This document shows, one piece after another, positions 38,201 through 47,869 of a DNA stretch of 64,000 nucleotides (position 1 is its first letter; every line of letters begins with the position of its first letter). The DNA lies in contig NC_081413.1 in assembly GCF_030272615.1 (NCBI RefSeq), positions 332,048,302 through 332,112,301 on the forward strand. Reading direction: 5' to 3'. The position numbers and the translations under genes are program-made. This DNA comes from Cryptomeria japonica. Taxonomy: Eukaryota; Streptophyta; Pinopsida; Cupressales; Cupressaceae. The notes below the pieces were generated by a model that was not told the origin of the DNA, made no database searches, and saw only the letters and a program-made list of their open reading frames with translations.

Positions 38201-38749
38201 AGTGATGATTGGTTTATTCGGAGTACGAAAGGAATCATGATCATACCCTCCTTGGACAGTAAGGAGAGGTGATTTAGGAACTTGAAAGGTGGGAGAAGGA
38301 TAAGCACCTTGGACTTCAAAGAGAGGCTTTTTATGCTCATTCAAGTTTATCATGTTAACCAATTTAGAAGTCTTGTTCTTGTTTAAAGATTTCGGTAAAG
38401 CCACAAAGTCATCAAGAGCATCATCCAACAAAGCATGATCATATCTATTAAAAGGTTTATCTTTTGATTCAAAAGGAGACATCTCCTCATAGAGGGGATT
38501 GTTGAAAACAACCATGTTACTAGATTTAGTGGAAGAGTTGATAGGAATGTACCCTTGAGAGGACTCATTCAACTTATCTTTCTCATCACAACGAAATGGC
38601 ATAGTAACAAGGTTTATGAGTTTTTGGTAAAATGAAGGTTTGGCATCTTTAGGGTTCAAAAACTCATCTAAAGCTTCATCTAATTCATCTTGGCTATACT
38701 CATAATAATCATCATAAGCATGAACATTTTGCAAATAAAAGTTTGACAT
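35276..38749 (-). CDS. Element C pol polyprotein, N-terminal part: novel N-terminus, protease, G-patch, RT
   Basis: 1157 codons up to a TGA at 35276-35278. Residues 1-250 are unlike gag: acidic repeats (LDEALDEFLNPK and LDDALDDFVALPK), three VQG repeats (VQGAYP, VQGGYD, VQGRKP), no capsid motif and no CCHC knuckle. A pre-protease segment YDLIEQLKVTPAKISLWDL follows. The aspartic protease is near residue 345, with LVDNGS where DSG or DTG is usual. A G-patch-like segment (YGRGFRIFAKHGYHGNGCG) is near 595-640. RT covers about 820-1010 with TDFRDLNKA, SFMDGFSGYNQI and YVDDVLAK, all catalytic aspartates present. The thumb and connection follow. Translation would stop at TGA just before RNase H; the next ORF continues in the same frame. 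Confidence 0.92.
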   Translation of the reverse strand: MSNFYLQNVHAYDDYYEYSQDELDEALDEFLNPKDAKPSFYQKLINLVTMPFRCDEKDKLNESSQGYIPINSSTKSSNMVVFNNPLYEEMSPFESKDKPFNRYDHALLDDALDDFVALPKSLNKNKTSKLVNMINLNEHKKPLFEVQGAYPSPTFQVPKSPLLTVQGGYDHDSFRTPNKPIITVQGRKPISPYSYAKQITRESYHAVAHTYHTRNNRQPSPPPVIPVSLPNPQPILPQAPRISQVLNKEYDLIEQLKVTPAKISLWDLIQTSSAHHGMLQDALKDLNVPPPNTSSNIASLVNSVVNPKAQIVFTQDELPTSEIQHQYDPLMIVVIMKDTAIRRTLVDNGSGLNVCSINLLHKMNVDTSLIEPDSRPIQGFDNVAKTSLGTITLPITVGPVTLPTPIHVMSGNLTYNLLLGRPWIHSMQAVPSTLHRQVKFIYNNKTYTLIGDTNFQACLQTSTSKGGASKPPSSSGDSLNKIPIGESSLSDDQNSLDESGAPEEDSSRLETTHKKDFDPEKVLADDNWGSLDFNPTFVGEYKVPSRELKAKKKEEAKNQSTLPEPMSNNFVAASQTSSPRTSNSEEFDSLSYEKPPSLSEMADRYGRGFRIFAKHGYHGNGCGAHEQGIKVPLENNLHNHAFGLGYNPCKRTKASRRPCISVNAISTSLSMQHPEYIDEDPSCACAFDVFPTDDALAEFLGAYDTLPRYHHNRGLPYCLNTEAYFGKETDNDEIVKEFPQLKDTPQQSNLLISDTTNVKMDPCNEEKVIKIGKCLDEEEQKQYEDLLHEFPEIFAWTYSDMPCIDPKIVTHNIVLVPDAKPVKQKIRKMNPKVALLVKAEIEKLLEAGFIRPIDYSPWISNIVAVAKPDNKIRMCTDFRDLNKASLKDDFPLPNIDMIVDSTAGHALLSFMDGFSGYNQIFINPQDQFKTAFTTPWGTFCWIMMPFGLKNAGATYQRAMTLIFHDYMHKTLEDYVDDVLAKSILRIDHIKILRQIFERIRKYHMRLNPRKCVFGVDSGKLLGFIVSHRGIEVDTKKIDAIVNMTPPRNVSQLKSLQGKIQAIHRFVSQLADRTFPFTQLLKKNITFQWNEDCQQAFEDLKMYLANPPILRPAEPSKPFLLYTAASSHALAALLAQHDKDGKECPVYYISRTLLDYET

Positions 38750-38801
38750 TTTGAAATAAAAGTTGCATGAAATTTAAACACACAATGCAAAAGGAACACT
38801 C

Positions 38802-38823
38802 TTTTTTTTTTTTTTTTTTTTTT
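38802..38823 (+). repeat. T22 homopolymer in the element C leader
   Basis: An uninterrupted T run (A run on the coding strand) lies between the primer-binding site and the pol start codon. Confidence 0.9.
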
Positions 38824-38899
38824 AATAAAAATGAAATGAAAACACACTAGATGTAGATCTAGATCTAACAAATGCAATGCAAGAAGAAACAATGATAGA

Positions 38900-38917
38900 T
38901 TCACGTCGGGCTCACCA
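38900..38917 (-). other. Primer-binding site of element C (not initiator Met)
   Basis: Three bases after the 5' LTR the minus strand reads TGGTGAGCCCGACGTGAA. It begins TGG, as expected for pairing with a tRNA CCA end. It differs from the Met-type site of the other elements in the window. I do not assign the tRNA. Confidence 0.7.
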
Positions 38918-38920
38918 AAA

Positions 38921-40548
38921 TGTGTGAGGGAAAAAGCGAGACTAGGTTATCATGTCCTAATCCTACCTCTTGTCACACATTACGGAATACGAAAGAGCTT
39001 AGAGGTATTGCACAATTGGCTACTTCTTTTTGTGAAAGAGAGAGCCACGGGCTACCTATTAGGGTTTCTATTCCTTTGTTGTAATTGAAAGGTAAGATTA
39101 TACAAGTCCAATTCCTAACCCTAGAATGCAAGTATGAACTAATAACAAGATTGCAGAATTGAACCTAAACAATGGAAAGCTGTAAATACCAAGATAAAAC
39201 AAGAATGCAAATGCGTACCCGGAGTCAAAATCTGAGTGGAAATGTTCGGGACGGGGGCGCGGGCGCCACTGTCCTGATTCTGTCCCGGAACTGCACCTGA
39301 AACTGCTGTTTTACACTTTGGGAAACTGTCTGAAATGCTGTCTGTCAGAAGGACCAGGGCGCCCAGCGCCCCTATCCTGGCAGGACCAGGGCGCCCCACG
39401 CCCCTGTCCTGGTATTCTGCTCTGCAATTTGATGTGGGGTTCTGTCTCGACCTGCTTTTTCTGGATCTGCAACCTGCGGCGTCGTCCGAGTCTCGAAACC
39501 TGCACTTATATCTGAAAAAGGTGTTTGGGCAGCTATATAGGGTTTTGCCTTAGTCAAACCCCCGCTTCGGTGATTTCCACCTCCACGAATAGCCAAGTTG
39601 TATTGTAAAAGTAATGTGTGTGCAGACCTTGTGTGTGTGCAAGATCTAAAATGCAAGTAAGCAAACTAGAGCAACCTAGAAAGTAAACCCTAATTGCTTG
39701 TTAATTATAATGTAAATGCTCTAAATCAAGATGCAAAGTGATCTAAAGCATGAATAAATGAGATATTGAAGCTTATGCAAAGACATGAAAACAACATGAA
39801 ATCATACCCAACCCTCAAGGGAGGAGTACAAGCCAATCTTCAGTCGGTAATCTCCTATTGTTCTTCAATGTCTTCCAAGCCCTAAATGGATGAATGGAAT
39901 TGATGAATGCTTGATAGAGGGATGTCGAATGTTGTTGAAGTCTTCACAGATCTGCTCTTTCGCTGCATATGAGGTTCCTGAAAACAAAATTCGGATCCCT
40001 TCAAATGAAGAAAGAGAGCTCTTATGTATGAAACCCTAGGTCTTAATTCCGACTTTTGGCCGACCTAGAGATTGAATATCCCGCCAATTTCTTGGGGTTA
40101 AGCTTTATTTTATGATTGGATCGCGCTCCTAAAATTTCGGGAAAAATGTCCGGGACCGTGTGCACTCCGGGCGCCACGGTCCCGACAACTTTTCACCAAA
40201 TTTTCAGGTCCGTCAGATATGATGATTTTAGGGAGAATCCTGAAGTTACAGGTGATTTCGAGATGTTTTGACCCCCGAAATCAAGCCCCCAAGCTCAGAA
40301 TAGGGCCTAATTAGGGTTTTTGATTAAGTAGTGTATTGGAAGAATAAAATGAAAGGGGCACGCTTTAATGAAAGGGCCCGACTTTATGATGTGGAAGATG
40401 ATGAAATAGAACCTTTAGACCTAATTAATTTGATTAATTAAGTGCTAAAGGGGAAATGCAATGCAAAATGCAACTGCGCCAAGGCGGGTGCTAAACTAGG
40501 TGTTAAATTGTACTGCTTTAGCAAGTGCGTACAATTTATGACGTTACA
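38921..40548 (-). repeat. 5' LTR of element C
   Basis: On the minus strand it runs from TGTAACGTC to CCTCACACA. A TATATAG box lies at 39533-39540 (minus). The LTR contains GC-rich inverted repeats in otherwise AT-rich sequence. Open frames inside it appear in both LTR copies and are not genes. Confidence 0.95.
39533..39540 (-). promoter_or_regulatory. Probable TATA box in the element C LTR
   Basis: CTATATAG on the minus strand; the same site in the 3' LTR is 28527-28534. About 610 bp of LTR lie downstream, leaving room for R and U5. Confidence 0.5.
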
Positions 40549-42149
40549 ACTACCATTGCTACTTCTTCTATCATCCACACAACCAATCCAATTAGCATCA
40601 ATATAAGCCTTTAAAGAGAATTCAACATCCTACTTATACCGCATACCATAGTTTGGAGTGCCTTTCAAATACTTGAATTTTCTTTTTATAGCTTTCTCAT
40701 GAGATTGTTTAGGGTTAGCTTGGTATCTTGCAACCAAACATACCGCATACATAACATTAGGCCTGGAAGTAGTCAAATATAGAAATCCTCCAATCATAGA
40801 CCTATAAAGAGTCTGATCAACTCTTAGCGACTCATCATCCTTACTAAAATGACAACCAGTAGCCATGGGGTTGCTCACTAATTTAGAATCTTGTATGCCA
40901 AACTTCTCAACATCTCCTTAACATTCCTAGCCTAAGAAATAAAGATACCATTTCTAGTTGAGCAATTTGAAGACCAAGGAAGGAAGATGTAACCCACCAA
41001 TCATGGACATCTCAAATTCTTTCTGCATCTCCTCTACAAACTTATTATACATACCATCATCTCCACCAAAGATGATGTCATCAACATATACAACAACTAT
41101 CAAAAACTTGTCTTCCTCAACCTTAATGTAATGATTTCTATCAACAATACCTTTCTTGAAACCTTGTTGAGGTAACTACTTATCTAACCTAACATACCAG
41201 TCCCTAGGGGCTTGCTTGAGTTCATACAATGCTTTTTTGAGTTTGCACACCATGTCTAGAACTTCCAGAAATTGGAAACCATCAGGCAGGTGTATGTAGA
41301 CTTCTTCCTCTAAATCACCGTTCAAGAAGGCTAAATTAACATCCGTATAATAAACCTTGAAGTTCTTATAAGCCACAAATGCAAGAAACATCCTAATTGC
41401 CTCCATCCTGGCCATAAGAGAAAATGTCTCCTCAAAATCAATTCCTTCCACTTGTGGCATTTACAAACTGATCTTGCCTTGTTCCTTATTACTTCTCCTT
41501 CTTCATTCAACTTGTTTTGGAACACCCACTTTGTTCCTATAAGATTCTTATCTACAGGTCTAGAGACTAATTCTCATGTTTGATTCTTCTCAATTTGATT
41601 TAGTTCTTCTTCCGCTTGCAACCATGTTTCATCCTTGCTGACATTATCAAAGGTCTTGGGCTCAAATTTTGATAAGAGATAAATATTTACTTGTTGACTT
41701 ACTTTTGCAAGTCTTCTCTTAGTCTTCACACCTTCATTCTTATCACCAATGATTTGATCCTCCAAATGATTCTTTGGAACATACTTTGTTGGGGTCTTAG
41801 GAGACTTCTATGATACTTATTCGTTTTCTTCTACGTCTTTTTATTTTATGCATGTAGATTATTTTGGTTCATAGTCCTGAGGGTCTTGTGTATTTTAACT
41901 CCAAACTTCATGTACTTTAACATTTGTGCTTCCAATCATCTTCTTCAATCTCTTGTTGTAACGTCTATAGACCTTGCTTCTAGTTGAGTAACCAAAGAAG
42001 ATCCCTTCATCATATCTCGATTCAAACATTCTCAAGTCTCCTTCATCTTTCCTGATATAACATTTGCTTTCAAAGATTTTGAAATATTTGATAGTAGTGG
42101 GTCTTCCATACCAAATCTCATTAGAGGTCTTAGAATTATTGACCCTCAA
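40549..42149 (-). pseudogene. Element A integrase C-terminus, reverse transcriptase and first part of RNase H
   Basis: Pieces in order on the minus strand are the integrase tail ESKCYIRKDEGDLRMFESR, a variable linker, and RT starting LIGTKWVFQNKLNEEG. These are followed by VYYTDVNLAFLNGDLEEEVY, KKALYELKQAPRDWY, VVYVDDIIFGG (the YVDD catalytic motif is kept) and the RNase H start AYIDANWIGCVDDRRSSNG. Several stops and frameshifts break the frame. At 40549 the gene is interrupted by element C and resumes at 27913. Confidence 0.88.
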
Positions 42150-44190
42150 TTATACTCTATTAAGAAGATAGACACAAGTATGAACCACATCCTTCCGATA
42201 TACATTAGGCAGATTTGCATATTTCAACATTGTCCTTTCCATCTCTTGAATTGTTCTATTATTTCTTTCCACTACCCCATTCTGTTGAGGGGTCCTAGGA
42301 GAAAATAGAAGTCCCCCAATCCAATGTTCTTCACAATACTTCTCAAACACATTTGAAGTGAATTCACCACCTCTATCAAATATTAAACATTTCATTTTAG
42401 CATCTACTTCATTCTCAACTATAGATTTGAAAGATTTAAACTTATCCAGAGCTTCAAATTTCTATCAAAAAAATGTAATCCATGTCATTCTAGAATAATC
42501 ATCAATAAGTAACATAAAATACCTTTCACCATTGAGTCCTTGTTTCCTAGTAGGTCTGCATAAGTCAGTGTGTATCAAATGCAAGGGTTTTGTAGAAGAA
42601 TACTCCTTATTCTTGAATCTTGTCTTGGCTTGCTTTCCCATTTAGAATTCTTTACATAAGGTGTTTGTAGGCTTGATGATCCTTGACAAATCTCTTACTG
42701 CATGTGTAGAGATGATGTTTACCATGTTGTTGAAGTTTATGTGACCCATCCGCTTGTGCCAAATCCAACATTCACTGGTCTATGAGATTCTACCATCGAC
42801 CTCCTTTAGATGAAACATGTCCATCAGTCCTTGTTCCTTTTGCAACGAGTGTTCATGAATTACATTTTCTGATTTCACAACCTTTGTCATGAAATGTGAG
42901 GTTGCATCCTTTGTTGCATATCTGAATCACACTAAGAAGATTATGTTTTGATCCCTTAACATAAAGAACATCCTCTGTTTTGTTCTTACCATAAATAGTT
43001 ATAGTACCCTTTCCACAAATTTGTGCAAAGCCTTCATCAACTAACCTTATTGATCCTCGTTTCCACTTCTTAAGGCTAAATTAAACTTCTTTTAGTCACC
43101 AATCATGTGATTAGAACATCTACTATCACTCACCCAAGCATTTGCTTATTCTTTAACATGGAAGGCAATCCACACGACCATTGATTTTTCATTATTTTTG
43201 TTAGCCTGCAAGGTACCAAACTTCTTACATATTTCTACATCACTCTTTGTCATCGACTTTTACGACTAAGAAAAGTGTTTCATCATTTGAATCATCCTGA
43301 TCCTCATTTCCTGAAGATTTTTTTTTTCTTGGAATAAAGACTTTTCTTGAACTTTTTTCTTTTATTGTTATCAATTGATTCTTTCAAACATTTGAAAGGT
43401 ACCTTACCTTTGTATTTGCTTGTTCCTTTCTTTAATATTCTTATAAAATTTGCTTTAAGTTCATCAAAGTTATCATCAAGTTCATCGAAGTCGTCAAGAT
43501 GATCAACAACAACATCTTCCTTTTCACTAACTTTGAAAGTATCTTCTCTTTAGGAGCATCTTTACCAAACTCTATCATCTCAAAAGTAGTCAGAACACCA
43601 TATAGTTGATCCATTAAATATTTATCTCAATCCTTACTTTTCTCGATAGTAGATGCCTTATGACTAAAAGATTTAGGAAGAGATCTAAGTACGTTTTTTC
43701 ACAATTTCGTCTTTCAATTCAACACGAATTCCTCTAATGCTAGTTACTACTTCATCAACCAAGAGCATATAGCTAGTAATGTCTTCATCCTCAGACATCT
43801 TTAAATTCTCAAACAAACACTTGAAATTTTGCGACTTGATTTGCTTTACCTTATCATCTCCTTCATAAACACTGTTAAGTTTCTCCTACATTTTTTAGCA
43901 GTACCACAATGCATCACCTTCACAAGTTATGAATATGCCGATCCTTTCATGATTGCATTTCTTTCTTTGCCATTATTTTAGTACAACCTAATCCTAGATA
44001 GATTTGTTGGAGTAGGAGGAGGTACATAACCATCTCTTATTGAGTTCCATACACCAAACCTTAAAGAGGACAAGTATCCTTCCATTTTGACTTTCCAAAA
44101 AGGTCTAGTTAATTCCATCAAACTTCGGTGCCTTGTAAGATCCATCTTATGCCATCCTAAACCTTTCCTCAAGCGGTTAAGCTTCCTCAT
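42150..44190 (-). pseudogene. Element A gag, protease and integrase (copia), broken
   Basis: The gag start region reads FWKVKMEGYLSSLRFGVW (about 44060-44105), the UBN2-type copia gag signature. A lysine-rich gag tail follows near 43300-43500. The protease is reduced to a damaged SNHMIGD-like piece near 43100-43140. The integrase has a zinc-binding part with WHKRMGHINFNNM near 42735-42775 and a core with HTDLCRPTRKQ and FDRGGEFTSNVFEKYC. The core also has RTPQQNGVVERNNRTI with its glutamate kept. Many stops and frameshifts are present, so nothing full-length can be made. Confidence 0.85.
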
Positions 44191-44198
44191 AGGAACTT

Positions 44199-44211
44199 GG
44201 CTCTAATACCA
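44199..44211 (-). other. Primer-binding site of element A
   Basis: The minus strand reads TGGTATTAGAGCC, one mismatch from the initiator Met tRNA complement, two bases from the LTR end. Confidence 0.85.
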
Positions 44212-44213
44212 AT

Positions 44214-46108
44214 TGCTAGACACACCACAAGACTAAGAGGGTGACTAAATCAATCTTGATCAAAACGAAAAAAAATTAAGCATAATTCAAATTTCAAAAC
44301 CTTTATCTAATTAACAACAAAGAAAGATAAAGCATTGAACTTAAATGCATAAGAGGACACTATATTTACATGGAAAACCCAAGAAGGGAAAACCACAGTG
44401 AGAGCTATCTCACAATATATGAAAATATTATAAATTTGTTTTAAGGCTCACTACCTAGGGAAGCACACTGTTCTCGAAAGGACTTGCTACTGAAGATCAC
44501 TTTCTTAGGGCAATATACATAAAGTAATTGTAGGCTGACTCACTATGTTAGTGAAAGATACATGAAAATTTGAGTTACAATGAATAGGCCTTCAACATCA
44601 CTACATACAACAATCTCCTTTAGATTGTTGTTGCTCTCTCAAGCAACCATTTGGCAATTCAACTCCAAAACTACCACCACACACATCTACTACCTCAATT
44701 TTGCATTTTCCATAATCCACACTGATCCACAATGATTTTATCTTCTATTTATATCCTCCTCATGATCTCAAAACACCAATTAGGCTAGCTAGAGCAAGGG
44801 ACAAAGAATGATCCCAACAAGTCAACCACTAAACTACAATTGCAGTGAAAGTGGTCCAATCTAGGAGATAAAGAGGACCTAATACATCTCAATATATCAT
44901 TAAATGCGGTCTCAAACATCACACATGCTAGCATACAACCTCTTACGTTAGCAACAATGTGTAGAAGAACCATGTAGCACTTAACTAGTTGGCCCAAAAA
45001 CACAACTCCCACAATAAATTAACTCAATGCGGATCCTTGCAAGGCATAGTAGGACCAAAATACAATTCATCCCAATCTCCAATTATGGCATAGATCCCAA
45101 AGGCATAACACAAGCAAAAGAATAAGCATTGTCAATCAGACAATCACAAATTACCCATAAAACCAACTCTTGACACAATGCGATACCAAACAGATCTACC
45201 AACATCATGCAGACCACATAGAGACATTCCTTGAACATCCACAAACACTTCCATAACCTTCTTTCATACTATATAGCCAAAACTAGCTAGAGAAACCAAA
45301 CTGATACAAAGTTCTTCATACTATGAATGATAGGATTTACAGTCTCGAGATAAGACATTATCAAACATACTTGTGGAACACTTCATCACTTGAAATTTCA
45401 AATGAGACACTTCACAAATATTATGAGAACGTCTACCAAGCCATAGCAACATAAAAATCAATACGGAGAAATGTAGAGCACTTTCCGAACCAATCCTAAC
45501 AAGCCATCAATATTATGAATACATTGCATTTAACAGCAAAACCTACTGCAAAGCCATGAGACAAAAAGATAAGAGTGCAACACCCATAGAGAATTCATGT
45601 TAAATCCAAAACCACAAGACCACATCTGCAAATGTCGAGGAATGTAGAGAATTCACCTAGGTAGTCTTCAACATACTTTCCTGCATCTTCACACTTCATC
45701 AACCCGCAACAATCAAAATATCCTTGCACCATTTATTGCTCACTTAGGAGATAAAAAGAGATACTACAATAGCTTGTAGTATACACAAGACCATTAGAAA
45801 CACATCACTTCATCATCATGCTTCTTTTTCCCATCTTAATACTTCTAATCCTCATTCCAATGCTTCTAATCCTCATCTTAATATGATATCATCATGATAC
45901 CATCTCTGTTATGCAAACACGAGCATAAATACCATCATTGTTCTTCAACATACACAACACAATACATCAACAACACATACTTCCATCATCAACAACAATC
46001 TACAATAATCACATCAATGGCATATACTTCCATAAGACTCACCATGAACATATCATCAATGACAACGCACAAGCTGAGGGTTGACAATAATGACAACAAC
46101 TGCCAACA
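44214..46108 (-). repeat. 5' LTR of element A (1895 bp)
   Basis: On the minus strand it starts TGTTGGCAGTTG and ends TGTGTCTAGCA, next to the primer-binding site. The central 1.5 kb (about 44520-46050) is absent from the other LTR. It shows no coding motif and no obvious insertion ends. Small open frames such as 44785-45012 and 45894-46184 are not supported as genes. Confidence 0.85.
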
Positions 46109-46340
46109 AGCACACTATGTTAGGATGATAGAACATTTTGGTATTATTAAAATACTTGCAACACTTCAATTAATCTTTTATTAAATGGACATGTAGACAT
46201 TGAGTGCTGTATTGCATCCCTTATTATAGTGCCAAGCCTAGAAACAAGACTCGAGGTCTTTCTTTATGTGGTTCCACAATGCCCGTTGGAGTCCACTAGC
46301 ATAGATTTTCTCAGTGGCCTTCCAACCATCAAATACACAT
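46109..46340 (+). pseudogene. Gypsy integrase fragment at the right flank of element A
   Basis: Reading rightward across the target site gives AHYVRMIEHFGIIKILATLQ, then, after frame changes, VPQCPLESTSIDFLSGLPTI. These match the gypsy integrase zinc-binding domain and the start of its core, which usually reads PWESISMDFVSGLP. So element A landed in an older gypsy copy on the + strand. The matching upstream part left of 19465 is too decayed for me to follow. Confidence 0.7.
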
Positions 46341-47314
46341 TAGCAACATATAAGAAAAGACAGTGGGTAAACTGTAATATTTCCTACAACACATTCATGA
46401 CATCCATCGACATTTTCAAAAGACCTCTCTATGAGAATAATTATTTGATGGTAATGATTCACTAAAACAAAGTATTTATTAAATTAATAAGAAATTAAGT
46501 TGATTTTATTCTAGTGATAATTATAGGAATTGAAAATGATAGAATTATTTAAATATTAGAAAAAAATTCTAATGATATTGATAATATTAAAAAAAATTAT
46601 TAACATTAAATAAATTAAAATAAAGACAAAAAATATATATAAATAAATAGTTAAGTAACAATTATTCTTATGTTTCAATAGTTAAATGGTTGTTAAACTA
46701 AAATTATCTATTTGATTTATTCATTAGTTAAGTTAATACATAGGAAAAACAATTTCTTTTATGTTAATAATGTTAGAGTAATAGGTTAATTATCTCCCTT
46801 TATAGGCCATGTTGTTTCAATGGACACTTATCATGGTCTAATTTAATCTTCTCCTAGGGTTTTACATCTAGGGTTTCCATCTCCTTTTTATAAGGTTTGA
46901 CCATTAATTGTAATCATTCATTTAGGTTTATAAATATAATTCCTACATGTGTCAAGAAATTCTTTCTTGATCTTCATTTGTGACAAGCGCTTTTCTATGG
47001 GATTGAATCATCAACTCAAAAAATAATAATATTATCAATAAATTAATGAGTTTGTATGAAGGAGATAATCCTTTTTGAGTGGATGATTTTTATTGTAATT
47101 AAATTAAAGAGAAAATAAATTATAAAAAAGACAAGGGAAAAAGGAAAAAGGGCAAAGAACTTGAAATTATCTAATTCACAAATGATTAGAATTGAATTTT
47201 ATAAAAGAATATGAAAACTTTTAAAGAGTGTTAGTACTCAATGTAGGTGAATCATTTCTTAATATTATTAACTACTAGGATTTGCTAGAAGATTGAATAA
47301 TATTGTTAGATTAT
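46341..47314. other. AT-rich spacer
   Basis: The segment is extremely AT-rich at 46450-46780 and 47100-47310. No coding motif, LTR end or repeat family was recognised. A 16-bp LINE target duplication copy lies at its right end (47315-47330). Confidence 0.6.
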
Positions 47315-47330
47315 AACTAGAAAAATTGAA

Positions 47331-47869
47331 GCCTAGGGCACGACTGCGGGGAAGGATTAAGATCACCGAGCTATGGAGGACGTGCATCTCATGGTTCTCT
47401 AGAAGCATCTGCATGTCCGATCACGACACTCTAGAGGGATATGCTCCACTCTGTGGGGGCTTTTTTGACTTCTACACCTGTAGGCTGTATCACCGCATTC
47501 AATTTGTTGAAGAGATTACCCAGATTGCCAGATCATTTGCCCGTTGAATGTTGAATGATTAGCTTGGAGGCCGTGATTGTGAAACCATGCCGTCTATGTT
47601 CCAGGTTATGCGAAACTAAAAAAATTATTGTTTCAGAATCGTTATTGTAAAATTTCAAGGCTTTATAAAAACTTCAACAGCGGCTGAAGGGAAGCCTAGG
47701 GCATGACTGCGGGGAAGCATTAGAATCGGGTTATGAAAAATATGGAAGAATAGACAAGACACACAAACTGTTTGACAGAATGCCTCAAATAAAAGGCTTT
47801 AGAATGGCCATGGATTGTTTAAGCAACGGAAACTAGGCAGCTAATACAGATCACAAGGACACACAAAGG
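47331..47869 (+). other. LINE 5' UTR with a repeated 29-bp start sequence
   Basis: The first bases, GCCTAGGGCACGACTGCGGG and following, recur at 47693 as GCCTAGGGCATGACTGCGGG, 362 bp downstream. Similarity fades after about 30 bp. By position this region should hold the internal Pol II promoter. Confidence 0.7.

Larger units (their letters stand above)
27914..40548 (-). mobile_element. Ty3/gypsy retrotransposon (element C), near-intact pol plus antisense PMD gene
   Basis: ACTAC flanks both ends (27909-27913 and 40549-40553). Both LTRs are 1628 bp. On the minus strand the order is 5' LTR (38921-40548), primer-binding site, a 171-nt leader, one long pol frame (38749-33203), spacer, an oppositely transcribed PMD gene, polypurine tract and 3' LTR (27914-29541). 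By hand count the LTRs differ at about 20 sites, mostly C/T or G/A, so this is the youngest insertion here. The domain order PR, G-patch, RT, RNase H, integrase without chromodomain, plus an extra antisense ORF near the 3' LTR, fits the Tat branch of gypsy. Confidence 0.95.
19465..46108 (-). mobile_element. Ty1/copia retrotransposon (element A), host of two later insertions
   Basis: AGCAC flanks both ends (19460-19464 and 46109-46113) as a target duplication. On the minus strand the order is 5' LTR (44214-46108), primer-binding site (44199-44211), gag, protease, integrase, RT, RNase H, polypurine tract (AAAGGGGGAAAT, minus strand, about 27176-27189) and 3' LTR. This is the copia order, with integrase before RT. 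The frame is full of stops and shifts. It was later split by element C in the RNase H region and by element B in the 3' LTR. Without those insertions A would be about 6.7 kb. Confidence 0.92.

Noticed and set aside
45894-46184. A 96-codon open frame at the right end of element A
   Set aside because: It crosses the LTR boundary and TSD; only its last part has meaning, as a gypsy integrase fragment.
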